From: Pelagicoccus sp. SDUM812002
GTDB lineage: Bacteria; Verrucomicrobiota; Verrucomicrobiia; Opitutales; Opitutaceae
Direction: 5' to 3'
DNA length: 64,000 bases
Assembly (NCBI RefSeq): GCF_031127835.1
Contig: NZ_JARXHX010000006.1
Span: forward strand, 186,001-250,000
Of this stretch, positions 26,384-35,212 are shown in pieces; the stretch's first letter is position 1, and every line of letters starts with the position of its first letter. The notes beneath the pieces were generated by a model. The model was not told the origin of the DNA, did no database searches, and saw nothing but the letters and a program-made list of their open reading frames with translations. Both the position numbers and the translations under genes were made by a program.

Positions 26384-26917
26384 TCAGTTTTCTTCTTTCA
26401 TAAGGACATCGATGACGAAGGAGCGGCCTTCGCAATCGAACTTAAAGATGCGCCTTAGGGCAACTTCCGCGGGCTCGATCGAAAAGTTCGAACCTCGTAG
26501 AATCGATGGAATCGTCATGCGGCATTCGTACCCCTTGTTGCTGAGGTCGTTTTTGAATGTGCCAACGATCATGTTGGTTAACTCGCCGATCGCGTCGTTC
26601 ACCAACTCGTGGTCTTCGACGCCGATATCGCTCTCCTCCATGTCGAGGAGTTTGCAAGTCGCTTCCATAGCAAGCGGAAGCTCCATAAAAATATAGATGA
26701 TGCCAGTGAGGTTACCCAAGAAGCCGACTGTTCCAGCAATCATCGGAGTGTTGGCGTCGATCGGGAGCCGAATCCCCTCTCGGTGGTTAGCCTCGTCGAT
26801 CTTGATGACCTGTTTTAAGATTGCGGAGCGTTCAAGCATCGTGCTGAAAACGCTGTCGATCGAGTTTGTAGCTAAAGCCTCTAGCTCCTCGTCTGAGATG
26901 GGGAATGTCTGTTGCAT
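26384..26917 (-). CDS. cheX: CheX-type phosphatase
   Basis: 177 residues with a CheC/CheX/FliY-like fold. The catalytic ExxN signature is seen in NDAIGELTNMIVGTFKNDL (Glu112, Asn115). Single-signature CheX proteins dephosphorylate CheY-P in chemotaxis or related receivers. It is the first gene of an operon with the REC-REC-STAS protein (9-base gap). A sigma-28-type promoter lies upstream (26948-26974), which ties the pair to the flagellar late-gene set. Confidence 0.8.
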   Translation of the reverse strand: MQQTFPISDEELEALATNSIDSVFSTMLERSAILKQVIKIDEANHREGIRLPIDANTPMIAGTVGFLGNLTGIIYIFMELPLAMEATCKLLDMEESDIGVEDHELVNDAIGELTNMIVGTFKNDLSNKGYECRMTIPSILRGSNFSIEPAEVALRRIFKFDCEGRSFVIDVLMKEEN

Positions 26918-26947
26918 GAGAAATGGGTGTAATTGGTCCTGACTTAT

Positions 26948-26974
26948 ATATCGTTCTCGGCCCCAAAAGGTTTA
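26948..26974 (-). promoter_or_regulatory. Sigma-28 (FliA)-type promoter of cheX
   Basis: On the minus strand TAAA (26971-26974), 15 bases, then AACGATAT (26948-26955); the family consensus is TAAA, 15 bases, GCCGATAA. It would start transcription about 25-30 bases upstream of the cheX ATG. Confidence 0.6.
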
Positions 26975-27174
26975 GAAACAATTTGAGCCCCATTTCGTCA
27001 AAATACAGTAATGGACCTCATGCGGAACTCGGACGGACGCTAGTCGACCAGGCAGCCTCCAAAGCAACACCTGTTGGAATAGCGTTCAAGCAGTCAGCGG
27101 ATCGATGAAGAGCGATGGATCGAAGGGAGCGGTCCAAACACCTATCCAAAAGACGACCTTGGAGGTACCTGCAG

Positions 27175-28758
27175 TTATTCGCCGGGAATGAACTCGCCGT
27201 CTTCGCGGTAAGCCGAGATCTTGTTTCTCAAGGTTCGGATGCTGATCCCAAGTAGCTTGGCCGCTTGAGTCCGGTTCCCTTCCGTGCCTTCCAAGGTGGA
27301 CAAAATATGCTTTTTCTCGATCTCCTCTAAGGGGAGCGGTGTAGTTGGCTCCGCTGGACTCTCCGCCAACGGCTCCGATGGTACGGCCGCTGAGATCGGA
27401 GGAACCGGCGCTGCCTCGGTCCGGCTAGGAGGACGCTGACGGGGATACGCAGGAGGAGGCGAATCGTAGTAGCCTCCGTTGCCCTGCGGCTGAGGCGGAG
27501 GAACATGATAGCCACTGCCGTACGCGGGAGCCCCTACTTCGGCATGCCCGTAGGCATGAGCATGAGCGACAGCCGGGGCTGAAACGTTGGTAGGCATCGC
27601 AAAGAGACCGAGGTGCGCCTGGGCGATCGGATGACCCGATTCCGCAAGGATGACGGCACGCTCGATCGTGTTCTGCAGCTCGCGCACGTTACCCGGCCAT
27701 GAATGCCGTTCGAGGGCGACAATGGCGTCCTCTGAAAACCCCTTTATCTGTTTGCCGTGCTTTCGCCCGAAGCTCTGGGCGAAATTCTTCGCAAGGAGAA
27801 TGACATCTCCGTCGCGGTCACGCAACGGCGGCACCTGAATCGGAAAAACATTGAGCCTGTAGTAGAGGTCCTGCCGAAAGAGACCGAGCTCAACACTCTG
27901 GGCCAGATTACGGTTGGTAGTGGCGATCACCCGCACATCGACCTTAATGGTCTTGTTGCCGCCCACCCGCTCGAATTCGCGCTCCTGCAACACACGGAGC
28001 AACTTGGCTTGGACCTTGGGAGAGATTTCGCTAATTTCATCGAGGAGAATCGTTCCGCCATCCGCTAGCTCGAATCGCCCTTCGCGGCGCTGCGTAGCTC
28101 CCGTGTAAGCTCCCTTTTCGTGGCCAAAGAACTCGCTCTCGATCAGGGACTCCGAAATCGCGGCACAATTTACGCGGATAAACGGGGCGCTCTTGCGGGC
28201 GCTGCAACGATACAGCTCATTCGCCACAAGCTCCTTGCCGGTACCGTTTTCGCCGCAAATCAACACAGTCGCCTCGGTGGGGGCTACTTTTCGGATAACG
28301 TCCTTGAGTTGGTTGATGAAGCCGCTCTTGCCAATCAGCTCTCCGCTGACCGTGGATTCGCTGGCGAGGAACTGGTTCACCTTTACCAGTTGGCGATAGT
28401 CGCGAGCCTTTTTGATCAGAACATCGATTTGAGAAGAAGAGAAAGGCTTTATGATGTAATCGAAAGCCCCCGACTGCATGCACTTGACCGCGGACTCTAC
28501 GGTGCCGTAGCCGGTTATAATCACCACCAGCGGCGGATTCGTCATGCTTGAAACGCGCTCCAGCAACTCCGTGCCATTCCCATCTGGCAGGTGCACGTCC
28601 ACGAAAAGCAAATCGTATTCGTCTTTGGACAAATGTTCGTCCGCTTCTCCCAAGGTCCCAACACTACAAACAGAAAACCGCTTGCGACGGAGCTGCTCTT
28701 CTAAGGCTTTGCGAATCACGAGCTCATCATCGAGGATGAGAATTCTTTCCAAAGACAT
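27175..28758 (-). CDS. Sigma-54-dependent response regulator (NtrC/FlrC type)
   Basis: 527 residues from the ATG at 28758. Receiver 1-120 with DD at 10-11 and Asp54; AAA+ domain about 138-375 with Walker A GENGTGKE (169-176) and the sigma-54 contact loop GAYTGA (216-221), a Tyr variant of GAFTGA; Walker B region GGTILLDEI; Fis-type HTH at the end (QAAKLLGISIRTLRNKI). Between AAA+ and HTH is an unusual linker of about 80 residues rich in Pro, Tyr, His, Gly and Ala. Given its neighbours a flagellar regulator role like FlrC/FleR is plausible. No sigma-54 promoter was confidently found in the window. Confidence 0.88.
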   Translation of the reverse strand: MSLERILILDDELVIRKALEEQLRRKRFSVCSVGTLGEADEHLSKDEYDLLFVDVHLPDGNGTELLERVSSMTNPPLVVIITGYGTVESAVKCMQSGAFDYIIKPFSSSQIDVLIKKARDYRQLVKVNQFLASESTVSGELIGKSGFINQLKDVIRKVAPTEATVLICGENGTGKELVANELYRCSARKSAPFIRVNCAAISESLIESEFFGHEKGAYTGATQRREGRFELADGGTILLDEISEISPKVQAKLLRVLQEREFERVGGNKTIKVDVRVIATTNRNLAQSVELGLFRQDLYYRLNVFPIQVPPLRDRDGDVILLAKNFAQSFGRKHGKQIKGFSEDAIVALERHSWPGNVRELQNTIERAVILAESGHPIAQAHLGLFAMPTNVSAPAVAHAHAYGHAEVGAPAYGSGYHVPPPQPQGNGGYYDSPPPAYPRQRPPSRTEAAPVPPISAAVPSEPLAESPAEPTTPLPLEEIEKKHILSTLEGTEGNRTQAAKLLGISIRTLRNKISAYREDGEFIPGE

Positions 28759-28979
28759 ATGGTGTTGCGAGGGAAGTTGGTTGAGATTACTGGGGCGACT
28801 CAAAAGTCTCAGAGCCCTGATGACTTTATTAAGGTAACCATTTAGAAGAGGATTGAAACAAATACGAAAGCATAAATTGTAAAACGAAATTCAAAGTGCC
28901 ACTCCTCTTCTGGCCCTTTTAAGGGAAAAGCCCGACATTCTGTCGATACTTTCCCTCCCCTGATTCCCACCTGCATAAC

Positions 28980-29978
28980 ATGCTTGAAGGCAAAACAATC
29001 CTCATTACGGGCGGCACCGGTTCCTTCGGGAGACGTTGCTGTCACGAACTCCTAAAGTCCGGCACGCCAGCGAAAATCATCATCTTGTCGCGAGACGAGC
29101 TGAAGCAATACGACATGGCAACCAACCCGGCTTTTTCGGGGAAAAATATTCGCTACTTCATCGGAGACGTTCGTGACAAGGATCGACTGATAAGAGCGAT
29201 GACCGACGTCGACTATGTCATCCACGCCGCAGCACTCAAACAAGTCCCCGCTGCCGAGTACAACCCGCATGAGTTCATCAAGACTAACATCAACGGTGCT
29301 ATGAACGTGGTCGACGCCGCCATCGCAACCGGCGTCAAAAAAGTGATCGCCCTTTCGACCGATAAAGCAGTCAACCCCATCAATCTCTATGGGGCCACCA
29401 AGCTTTGCTCGGATAAGGTCTTCATTTCCGCCAACAATTATTCGGGCAAGAAAGGCACTCGATTTTCAGTGGTCCGTTATGGAAACGTAATCGGCAGCCG
29501 CGGATCGGTGATTCCGCTCTTCCTGAAACAAAGAGAAACGGGGACCCTTAACGTTACCAAGCCCGAGATGACTCGCTTCGTCATCACAGTCGGAGCCGGC
29601 GTCCACTTTGCCCTGCGATCCCTAGAGGACATGACTGGCGGCGAAATCTTCATCCCTAAGATCCCGAGCTGCTCTCTGGGAGACCTAGCTCAAGCCGTCG
29701 CTCCCGAGGCTAAAATCAATGTCATTGGACTCCGCCCTGGCGAGAAGCTGCACGAAGCTATGGTGCCTGAAGACGAGGCGAGCCAAACGACCGAACAAGA
29801 GGATCGCTTCATCATCCACCCCTCCCAGCCCTACTGGTCCTACGCCGGAGAGTCCGCTCACCGAGGAAAGCAATGCCCGCCGGGCTTCAGCTACTCCAGC
29901 GAAACCAATCCCAACCAGCTGAGTATCGAGCAAATCAAGGACCTCATCACTCGCTACCAAGAGCAAACCCTAGACTAG
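28980..29978 (+). CDS. pseB: UDP-GlcNAc 4,6-dehydratase (inverting), pseudaminic acid pathway
   Basis: 332 residues, extended SDR. NAD-binding TGGTGSFG (10-17); active-site segment STDKAVNPINLYGATK with Asp128, Lys129, Tyr137 and Lys141, the pattern of PseB/FlaA1. It converts UDP-GlcNAc to the 4-keto-6-deoxy-L-altro sugar, the first step of pseudaminic acid synthesis. pseI follows 6 bases after. pseC, pseG lie on the opposite strand further right, so the pathway is split into two converging operons. Product decorates flagellin through Maf at 38885-40672. Confidence 0.92.
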   Translation: MLEGKTILITGGTGSFGRRCCHELLKSGTPAKIIILSRDELKQYDMATNPAFSGKNIRYFIGDVRDKDRLIRAMTDVDYVIHAAALKQVPAAEYNPHEFIKTNINGAMNVVDAAIATGVKKVIALSTDKAVNPINLYGATKLCSDKVFISANNYSGKKGTRFSVVRYGNVIGSRGSVIPLFLKQRETGTLNVTKPEMTRFVITVGAGVHFALRSLEDMTGGEIFIPKIPSCSLGDLAQAVAPEAKINVIGLRPGEKLHEAMVPEDEASQTTEQEDRFIIHPSQPYWSYAGESAHRGKQCPPGFSYSSETNPNQLSIEQIKDLITRYQEQTLD

Positions 29979-29984
29979 GCGAGC

Positions 29985-31028
29985 ATGCCACTAATAAATC
30001 GTATCCTCGATTTAGATACTCCGCCCCTAATCGTAGCCGAACTATCCGGCAACCACGGGCAAAATATCGAAACGGCGAAACAGATCATTGCTGCAGCCGC
30101 GGAAGCAGGAGCTGACGCAATCAAACTCCAGACGTACACCCCAGACAGCATAACCCTCGATAGCGACAGGGAGGAATTCGTCGTTCAAGGTGGACTCTGG
30201 CATGGCCGCCGACTTTACGAACTCTATGGAGAAGCCTGCACTCCATACCACTGGCACACACCACTTGCGGAATACGCTAGAAGCCTTGGTATCGAGATTT
30301 TCAGTACTCCTTTCGACGAATCTGCGGTCGATTTTCTAGAAGACGCAATTCATCCCGAACTTTACAAGATATCCTCCTTCGAACTTACGCATATCCCCCT
30401 CTTGAAGCGAGTAGCCGAAACGGGAAAACCGGTGGTCCTCAGCTCCGGGATGGCGACCGAAGCGGAGATCGAAGAAGCTGTATCCACGCTACGAGACAAT
30501 GGATGCCCCGAGACTGTCCTCCTCAAATGCGTGTCTGCCTACCCAAGTGAACCTAAAGGCTTTAACTTGCGATCTATGAAAAGCATTGGACAGCGCTTCA
30601 ACTGCTTGACAGGCCTCTCCGACCATACCCTGACAAATGAAATCGCAGTGGCCTCAGTAGCTCTTGGAGCACGACTCATCGAAAAACACGTGACCGACTC
30701 TCGAGCAGCCGGAGGCATCGATGCAGGCTTTTCGCTAGAACCCCACGAGCTGGAAAACCTCGTAATCCAGACCCGACGAGCCCACGCAGCCCTAGGGTCT
30801 CCGTCCATTGGCTCGAGCGAGCAAGACCAAAAGCAGACCCACTTCCGGCGCTCTATCTATGCGTGTCAGAACATTGCAACGGGCGACGTTTTCACAAAGA
30901 AAAACCTTCGCATCGTGAGGCCGTCCTTAGGCCTTCCTCCCAAACATTGGGAAGACATTCTTGGAGCTTCCGCCACCCGTGACATCCCTACTGGGACCCC
31001 TCTATCCGAGGAAGACCTCCCACACTAA
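29985..31028 (+). CDS. pseI: Pseudaminic acid synthase
   Basis: 347 residues, NeuB family. A TIM-barrel domain (about 1-280) includes VAELSGNHGQNIETAKQII, ADAIKLQTYTPDSITLD, FSTPFDESAVDFLE and SDHTLTNEIAVASVALGA; the C-terminal SAF antifreeze-like domain (about 285-345) includes FRRSIYACQNIATGDVFT. The enzyme condenses 6-deoxy-AltdiNAc with phosphoenolpyruvate. The SDREEFVV-GGLWHGRRLYELYGEA segment is PseI-like rather than NeuB-like. It overlaps the 3' end of the convergent dehydrogenase gene by 4 bases. Confidence 0.92.
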   Translation: MPLINRILDLDTPPLIVAELSGNHGQNIETAKQIIAAAAEAGADAIKLQTYTPDSITLDSDREEFVVQGGLWHGRRLYELYGEACTPYHWHTPLAEYARSLGIEIFSTPFDESAVDFLEDAIHPELYKISSFELTHIPLLKRVAETGKPVVLSSGMATEAEIEEAVSTLRDNGCPETVLLKCVSAYPSEPKGFNLRSMKSIGQRFNCLTGLSDHTLTNEIAVASVALGARLIEKHVTDSRAAGGIDAGFSLEPHELENLVIQTRRAHAALGSPSIGSSEQDQKQTHFRRSIYACQNIATGDVFTKKNLRIVRPSLGLPPKHWEDILGASATRDIPTGTPLSEEDLPH

Positions 31029-32017
31029 GCTTCTACGGCATTGGAGCAGGAACCACTCGCTTCAAATTCGCTCAGGTTTCGCAACGTCGTCTCCGCAATC
31101 TGCAACAGCGCATCCTTGGTGAAAAACGCTTGGTGTCCCGTAATCAACACGTTTGGAAAGGTAAGCAGCCGCGCAAATACGTCGTCGGTCATCACTCGAG
31201 CTGACTGATCTTCGAAGAAGAGTCTATCCTCCTCTTCGTAGACGTCTATACCCAAGTTACCGATTTTACCCGACTTTAGTGCATTTACTACAGCCATCGT
31301 ATCCACTAATCCACCACGACTCGTGTTTAGTAGGGTCACCCCTTGCTTCATCTTAGCGATAGCCGACTCGTCGATGAGGTGATAAGTCGCCTTCATCAAG
31401 GGACAGTGTAGGGTAATGATATCCGAATCGGCCAATAACTGGTCAAACTCCACGTACTCTGCGCCCAATGCCTCCACTTCCGAATTCACGCGCACATCGT
31501 AGCATAATAAGCGACAGCCAAAGCCATTAAACAGCTTGGCCACTTTTTCACCTATCGTACCCGTGCCGACAATGCCAACCGTTAGCCCGTGCACGTCAAA
31601 GCCAACAAGACCTACCAAAGAAAAATTCCCTTCACGAACTCGATTGTAGGACCGATAGAGACGGCGGTTCAAAGCAAGCAAGAGCCCAAGCGTGTGCTCC
31701 GCCACCGCATAAGGCGAATAAGCTGGCACGCGCACCACAGCGATTCCCAACTCCTTGGCAGCTGCCAAGTCCACGTTGTTAAAACCAGCGCAACGCAATG
31801 CGACCACACGCGTGCCACCACTTACCAGGCCCTTCAAGGTAGCTCGGTCCACGATGTCATTCACGAACACGCAAACGGCTTCGCACCCCTCGGCGAGCCG
31901 AGCCGCTCCGGCGTGCAGCCGAAAGTCGTGGAACTCAATGGTGTGCCTAAAAGCCGAGCTCGACGCTCGGAAAAATTCGATATCGTAGGGCTTCGTACTG
32001 AAGAACGCTATTTTCAT
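31025..32017 (-). CDS. D-isomer 2-hydroxyacid dehydrogenase (D-lactate dehydrogenase-like)
   Basis: 330 residues from the ATG at 32017 (MKIAFFSTKPYD, the usual LdhA-type start). NAD-binding GTGTIG at 151-156; catalytic Arg234 in LLNTSRGGLVDT, an acidic residue near 263 in VYEEED and His295 in ITGHQAF. This is the D-lactate dehydrogenase subgroup, which reduces pyruvate with NADH. Its place inside the pseudaminic acid cluster, 28 bases downstream of pseG, is odd; no Pse step needs it. It may ride on the operon or act on another 2-keto acid. Confidence 0.85.
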   Translation of the reverse strand: MKIAFFSTKPYDIEFFRASSSAFRHTIEFHDFRLHAGAARLAEGCEAVCVFVNDIVDRATLKGLVSGGTRVVALRCAGFNNVDLAAAKELGIAVVRVPAYSPYAVAEHTLGLLLALNRRLYRSYNRVREGNFSLVGLVGFDVHGLTVGIVGTGTIGEKVAKLFNGFGCRLLCYDVRVNSEVEALGAEYVEFDQLLADSDIITLHCPLMKATYHLIDESAIAKMKQGVTLLNTSRGGLVDTMAVVNALKSGKIGNLGIDVYEEEDRLFFEDQSARVMTDDVFARLLTFPNVLITGHQAFFTKDALLQIAETTLRNLSEFEASGSCSNAVEA

Positions 32018-32045
32018 AGTCAGACACAAACAAAGGCACGCCTTC

Positions 32046-33035
32046 CTAGCAAGAGTTACGGGACAACAGCTTTGAAATCAAAGCCTCCACAACGCGTTCC
32101 GCACCAAGCGTATCCACTTTCGAATACGATTCTTTAGGTTTCTCCAAAACCCTGGTGAACTTCTCTTGAAATTCTGAACCGACGAAGGTCCCATCCTCGC
32201 AATAGCAAATTGGCATACCCCAGTTCACTTCTACTTTGCGAGCGCTCGCGGTCTGGTTATCGACAATGCTCAAGCCGACGAAAGGCAAAGCGAGAGCAGC
32301 GGCCTCGTATACGCTAGATCCACAAGCAATCACCGCTGCGCGACAAACCTCCATCCAATCAGCGAGTTCCGCTGCCCCTACTCGCCCCAAAACGTAACTC
32401 CTTGCGAAATGCCCGAGTGAGTCTCCTAGACCTCGCGGATTGCCCGCGACCACGATGGGGACGACCGAAGGACCATCGACTAAAGCCAGGGCATCCAAAG
32501 CTTTCGGCAAGTACCCAAACGCATCTGTCCCACCTAGCATAACTAAAACTGGCACCGAGTCTCCAAAAGCCGGAATGTCGAGTTCCCTCTTTCGTTCGCC
32601 GAACCCATCCCTCAGCATGGCGTAACGCTCTCCCAGTAAAACGAGATCGGCTTCATATTCGGACTTCTCCAATCCGATTTCAGCATTCAGAACGAGATCG
32701 AAGCCCGCCATGCTGCGGACCTGCATATCGTCTACCCCAGCAACGATACCAGTGGGATTGCACGAACGCCAACTAGTGGCTAGGGTCTCGAGCTCCGATT
32801 GAGCCGTATACATTTCATCGACAAACAAAATGGACGAGGTCTCGAGCCCTTCTCGGCTCTCTCCGCAGAACGCCTGCGCCACATCATCTGGCAGAGATTC
32901 GAATTCGCCTGAGCCCCAAAGCAGCGTCTCCCAACCTCTATGCCGAAACGCTTCCGCGATGGCAGAGCAACGAACGACATGCCCCCACCCGTCCTTTCCT
33001 CCAAACCGACACTTGAAGACGATTCGATCTTTCAT
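32046..33035 (-). CDS. pseG: UDP-6-deoxy-AltdiNAc hydrolase
   Basis: 329 residues, GT-B-like fold related to MurG. The N-terminal RFGGKDGWGHVVRCSAIAEA corresponds to the PseG motif GxGHVxRC with its catalytic histidine. In the C-terminal half, VMLGGTDAFGYLPKALD and ACGSSVYEAAALALPFVGL form the nucleotide-sugar site. It removes UDP from UDP-2,4-diacetamido-2,4,6-trideoxy-L-altrose before PseI acts. Its ATG overlaps the pseC stop (ATGA). No acetyltransferase domain (PseH) is fused to it. Confidence 0.85.
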   Translation of the reverse strand: MKDRIVFKCRFGGKDGWGHVVRCSAIAEAFRHRGWETLLWGSGEFESLPDDVAQAFCGESREGLETSSILFVDEMYTAQSELETLATSWRSCNPTGIVAGVDDMQVRSMAGFDLVLNAEIGLEKSEYEADLVLLGERYAMLRDGFGERKRELDIPAFGDSVPVLVMLGGTDAFGYLPKALDALALVDGPSVVPIVVAGNPRGLGDSLGHFARSYVLGRVGAAELADWMEVCRAAVIACGSSVYEAAALALPFVGLSIVDNQTASARKVEVNWGMPICYCEDGTFVGSEFQEKFTRVLEKPKESYSKVDTLGAERVVEALISKLLSRNSC

Positions 33036-34171
33036 CTATCGAGAAAGGCCCGCAAGCACCTGATGACGAAATTCTGTTCTTCGTCTTTGAGAAGCGGGTA
33101 CAGCGGAAGGCTTAAGCAAGTGGCATAAAATCGATCAGCCCCCTTACAAAGGCGAGATTCGAAACCTTCGTAATAGGAATGTCGATACACAGGCATGTAG
33201 TGAATCTGCACTCTCACGTTATGACGATGAAAAAAGGTATAAGCAGCCTCACGTTCAACTTCATCTCGAAAATGCACCACGAATAGATGGTGGGCAGATT
33301 GCTCATCCGTAGTTGCTACTCGGATGCGCGAGCAAAATGGTTCTTCCTCAAAAGCTCTTCGGTATCTGGAAACCAAGGCACGACGGCGCGTCAAGAAATC
33401 CGGCAACCGCTTCAGTTGGCTCAGGGCGAGCGACGCTTGCAAATCGGTCATCCGATAGTGGTATCCTAGCTCGACTTGGTCGTAGCGCCACTGCTCACGT
33501 GGTTCGATTCCGTGAGTTCTCAGGGTACGCAACCGACGGGCTAGCGTTTCGTCATTCGTGAGCACCGCACCTCCTTCGCCTGCGCAGATGTGTTTGACTG
33601 GGTGAAAACTCAAGATAGCCGCGTCAGAGTGTTCACAGGAAGCACTCCGGCTACCGCTACCGTAGGTCGCTCCAATACTATGAGCCGCGTCTTCGATCAC
33701 AAAAGCCCCAGCTTCATTCGCTAAATTCGAAATTTCAGAGAGGTCAGAAACCGATCCTGAATAGGAAACTGGCAGTAAGACTTTCGCAACTGGGTTCTTT
33801 TCTAATGCATCCATGAAATGGACAGAGGTCGCCAAACCGCTACTTGAATCGACATCGCAGAAAGTAACATTCGCTCCCGAGTACTTGAGACAATTGGCCG
33901 TGGCAGCGAATGTGATAGCTGGCACGATTCCGCGATCCGCTGGCCCGATCCCAAGACCAAGGCAGCTTAAGTGCAATGCTGCGGTGCCGCTCGAGACTGC
34001 AACCGCATAACGTGTACCGGTAAGCTCGCACAAGGCTGTCTCAAGGGCTGCGACCTGGGGGCCTTGGGCCACGAAGTCGGAACGAAGGGTTTCTACGACG
34101 GCAGCAATATCGGACTCGTCAATCCATTGACGTCCATATGGGATAACGCTTGGGTACGGATCGATTTCCAC
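33032..34171 (-). CDS. pseC: UDP-4-amino-4,6-dideoxy-GlcNAc-type aminotransferase
   Basis: 379 residues from a GTG at 34171. DegT/DnrJ/EryC1-type PLP enzyme: IPYGRQWIDESDIAAVVETL is the typical PseC start, SSGTAALHLSCLGLG the phosphate-binding segment, VIEDAAHSIGA the Asp motif, and SFHPVKHICAGEGG carries the PLP lysine (193). It aminates C4 of the PseB product using glutamate. First gene of the leftward pseC-pseG-dehydrogenase operon. The FliT-like gene ends 24 bases upstream on the same strand, so readthrough from the flagellar region is possible. Confidence 0.92.
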   Translation of the reverse strand: MEIDPYPSVIPYGRQWIDESDIAAVVETLRSDFVAQGPQVAALETALCELTGTRYAVAVSSGTAALHLSCLGLGIGPADRGIVPAITFAATANCLKYSGANVTFCDVDSSSGLATSVHFMDALEKNPVAKVLLPVSYSGSVSDLSEISNLANEAGAFVIEDAAHSIGATYGSGSRSASCEHSDAAILSFHPVKHICAGEGGAVLTNDETLARRLRTLRTHGIEPREQWRYDQVELGYHYRMTDLQASLALSQLKRLPDFLTRRRALVSRYRRAFEEEPFCSRIRVATTDEQSAHHLFVVHFRDEVEREAAYTFFHRHNVRVQIHYMPVYRHSYYEGFESRLCKGADRFYATCLSLPLYPLLKDEEQNFVIRCLRAFLDR

Positions 34172-34195
34172 GTATTTGAAAGTTGATTACGGATC

Positions 34196-34576
34196 CTAAG
34201 CGCGACCCTTCAAGGTACCGGACGCTGACGGGCGATCCGAAGAAGCCGCGTACGCGCGACGCAGCTTGTTCGCGGATATCGTATTTTGCGATAGCTTCTT
34301 AAGCTCTTGCCGATTCGAAAGCATCTTCTGCTGAAGTAAACTACTGTTGGCCTCCTCCTGCTTTTGCAATTCGGATAGACGTTGGTTGAAGTCTTCCGCG
34401 TCGGACTTATTCGGGGTGTCTTGCAGAAGCGCCATTTGCTCGATGACTTTCGCCTTTTTGTCCTGCAGCTTTTTTAGGAGCTCGAAATTCTCGTCGCGAA
34501 GGCTGACGCTCTCACGACGAGTGAAGTCCTCGTAAGCGGCGAGTAGTACCATGCGTCGGGAGGGTCGTTCGGGCAT
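34196..34576 (-). CDS. Coiled-coil protein, FliT-like flagellar chaperone candidate
   Basis: 126 residues from the ATG at 34576, which has GGAG just upstream; a TTG at 34609 is an alternative. It is almost entirely helical, with heptad-like ENFELLKKLQDKKAKVIEQM and LSELQKQEEANSSLLQQKM. FliT and FlgN chaperones are small helical proteins usually found next to fliS; no sequence signature proves it. The fliS terminator lies between the two genes, so it may need its own promoter or readthrough. Confidence 0.5.
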   Translation of the reverse strand: MPERPSRRMVLLAAYEDFTRRESVSLRDENFELLKKLQDKKAKVIEQMALLQDTPNKSDAEDFNQRLSELQKQEEANSSLLQQKMLSNRQELKKLSQNTISANKLRRAYAASSDRPSASGTLKGRA

Positions 34577-34630
34577 ACTCCAGAAATGTGTATTCACTCT
34601 TGCTCGCAAGCAAAGCGAAAATGAGGCAAA

Positions 34631-34659
34631 GAAAAGCCCAGCTCGTCAGGGCTGGGCTT
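34631..34659 (-). terminator. Terminator after fliS
   Basis: On the minus strand AAGCCCAGC (34651-34659) pairs with GCTGGGCTT (34634-34642), eight-base loop, followed by TTCTTT. It lies 30 bases past the fliS stop. Confidence 0.75.
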
Positions 34660-34689
34660 GCTACACGAATAGATGTGAAATTTTGGATA

Positions 34690-35142
34690 CTAGGCCCGCA
34701 GAGAAAGGCCGCCACCGATTCCGGCGGCCAAGTTAGCAGGAGCCGCTGTATGGTGCTTACTCGCTTGCTTGGATAGCATTTCCGACCAAGCGTCACGCAC
34801 TTCGGAAAAAAGACGGATAACGGTATCGATCGGCTCTTGCTCCTTCTTGAAGTTGGCCTCGTTTAGCTTGACGTTGTAGAACTCGTAAAGCTCGAACATC
34901 CGGTCGCCAAACTCGCCTCCCTTGTCCATACGAAGGGAACGTTGTAGCTCAGCAAAGATATTCTGCGCCTTGATCAGGTTATTGCTGATCGTCTCGTTGC
35001 GGTCGCGAACGTTTTCCAATGCGAACCCATCTTTGGCGCGGTTCATGGCTGAGAGTGCGCCATCAAAGAGCATTAGGATCAGACGTTCGGGACTTGCGGA
35101 CATAATTGCCGCTCGCTTGTAAGACGCTGCGCTTTGTTTCAT
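34690..35142 (-). CDS. fliS: Flagellin export chaperone FliS
   Basis: 150 residues, helical. The start YKRAAIMSASPERLILMLFDGALSAMNRAK matches the FliS signature (..Y....v.taSPe.Li.mLydga...). FliS binds the C-terminal helix of newly made flagellin and keeps it unfolded until export. It lies 70 bases behind the FlgM-like gene on the same strand, probably co-transcribed from the sigma-28-type promoter at 35559-35585. The C-terminus carries an extra Ala/Gly-rich tail. A terminator follows. Confidence 0.88.
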   Translation of the reverse strand: MKQSAASYKRAAIMSASPERLILMLFDGALSAMNRAKDGFALENVRDRNETISNNLIKAQNIFAELQRSLRMDKGGEFGDRMFELYEFYNVKLNEANFKKEQEPIDTVIRLFSEVRDAWSEMLSKQASKHHTAAPANLAAGIGGGLSLRA

Positions 35143-35212
35143 TTAGTCGGTCGATGAATGGATATTAACTTTGATGCGGGAACCAGCCTACGTGTGGCAC
35201 CCAGTTAGCTAC

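Noticed and set aside
28942-28949. GTCGATAC before pseB, resembling a sigma-28 -10 box
   Set aside because: No TAAA at the 15-base spacing; only one half of the promoter is present.
35195-35210. TGGCAC-N5-TAGCT, resembling a sigma-54 promoter
   Set aside because: It points rightward, antisense to the FlgM-like gene, and the -12 element is off consensus.
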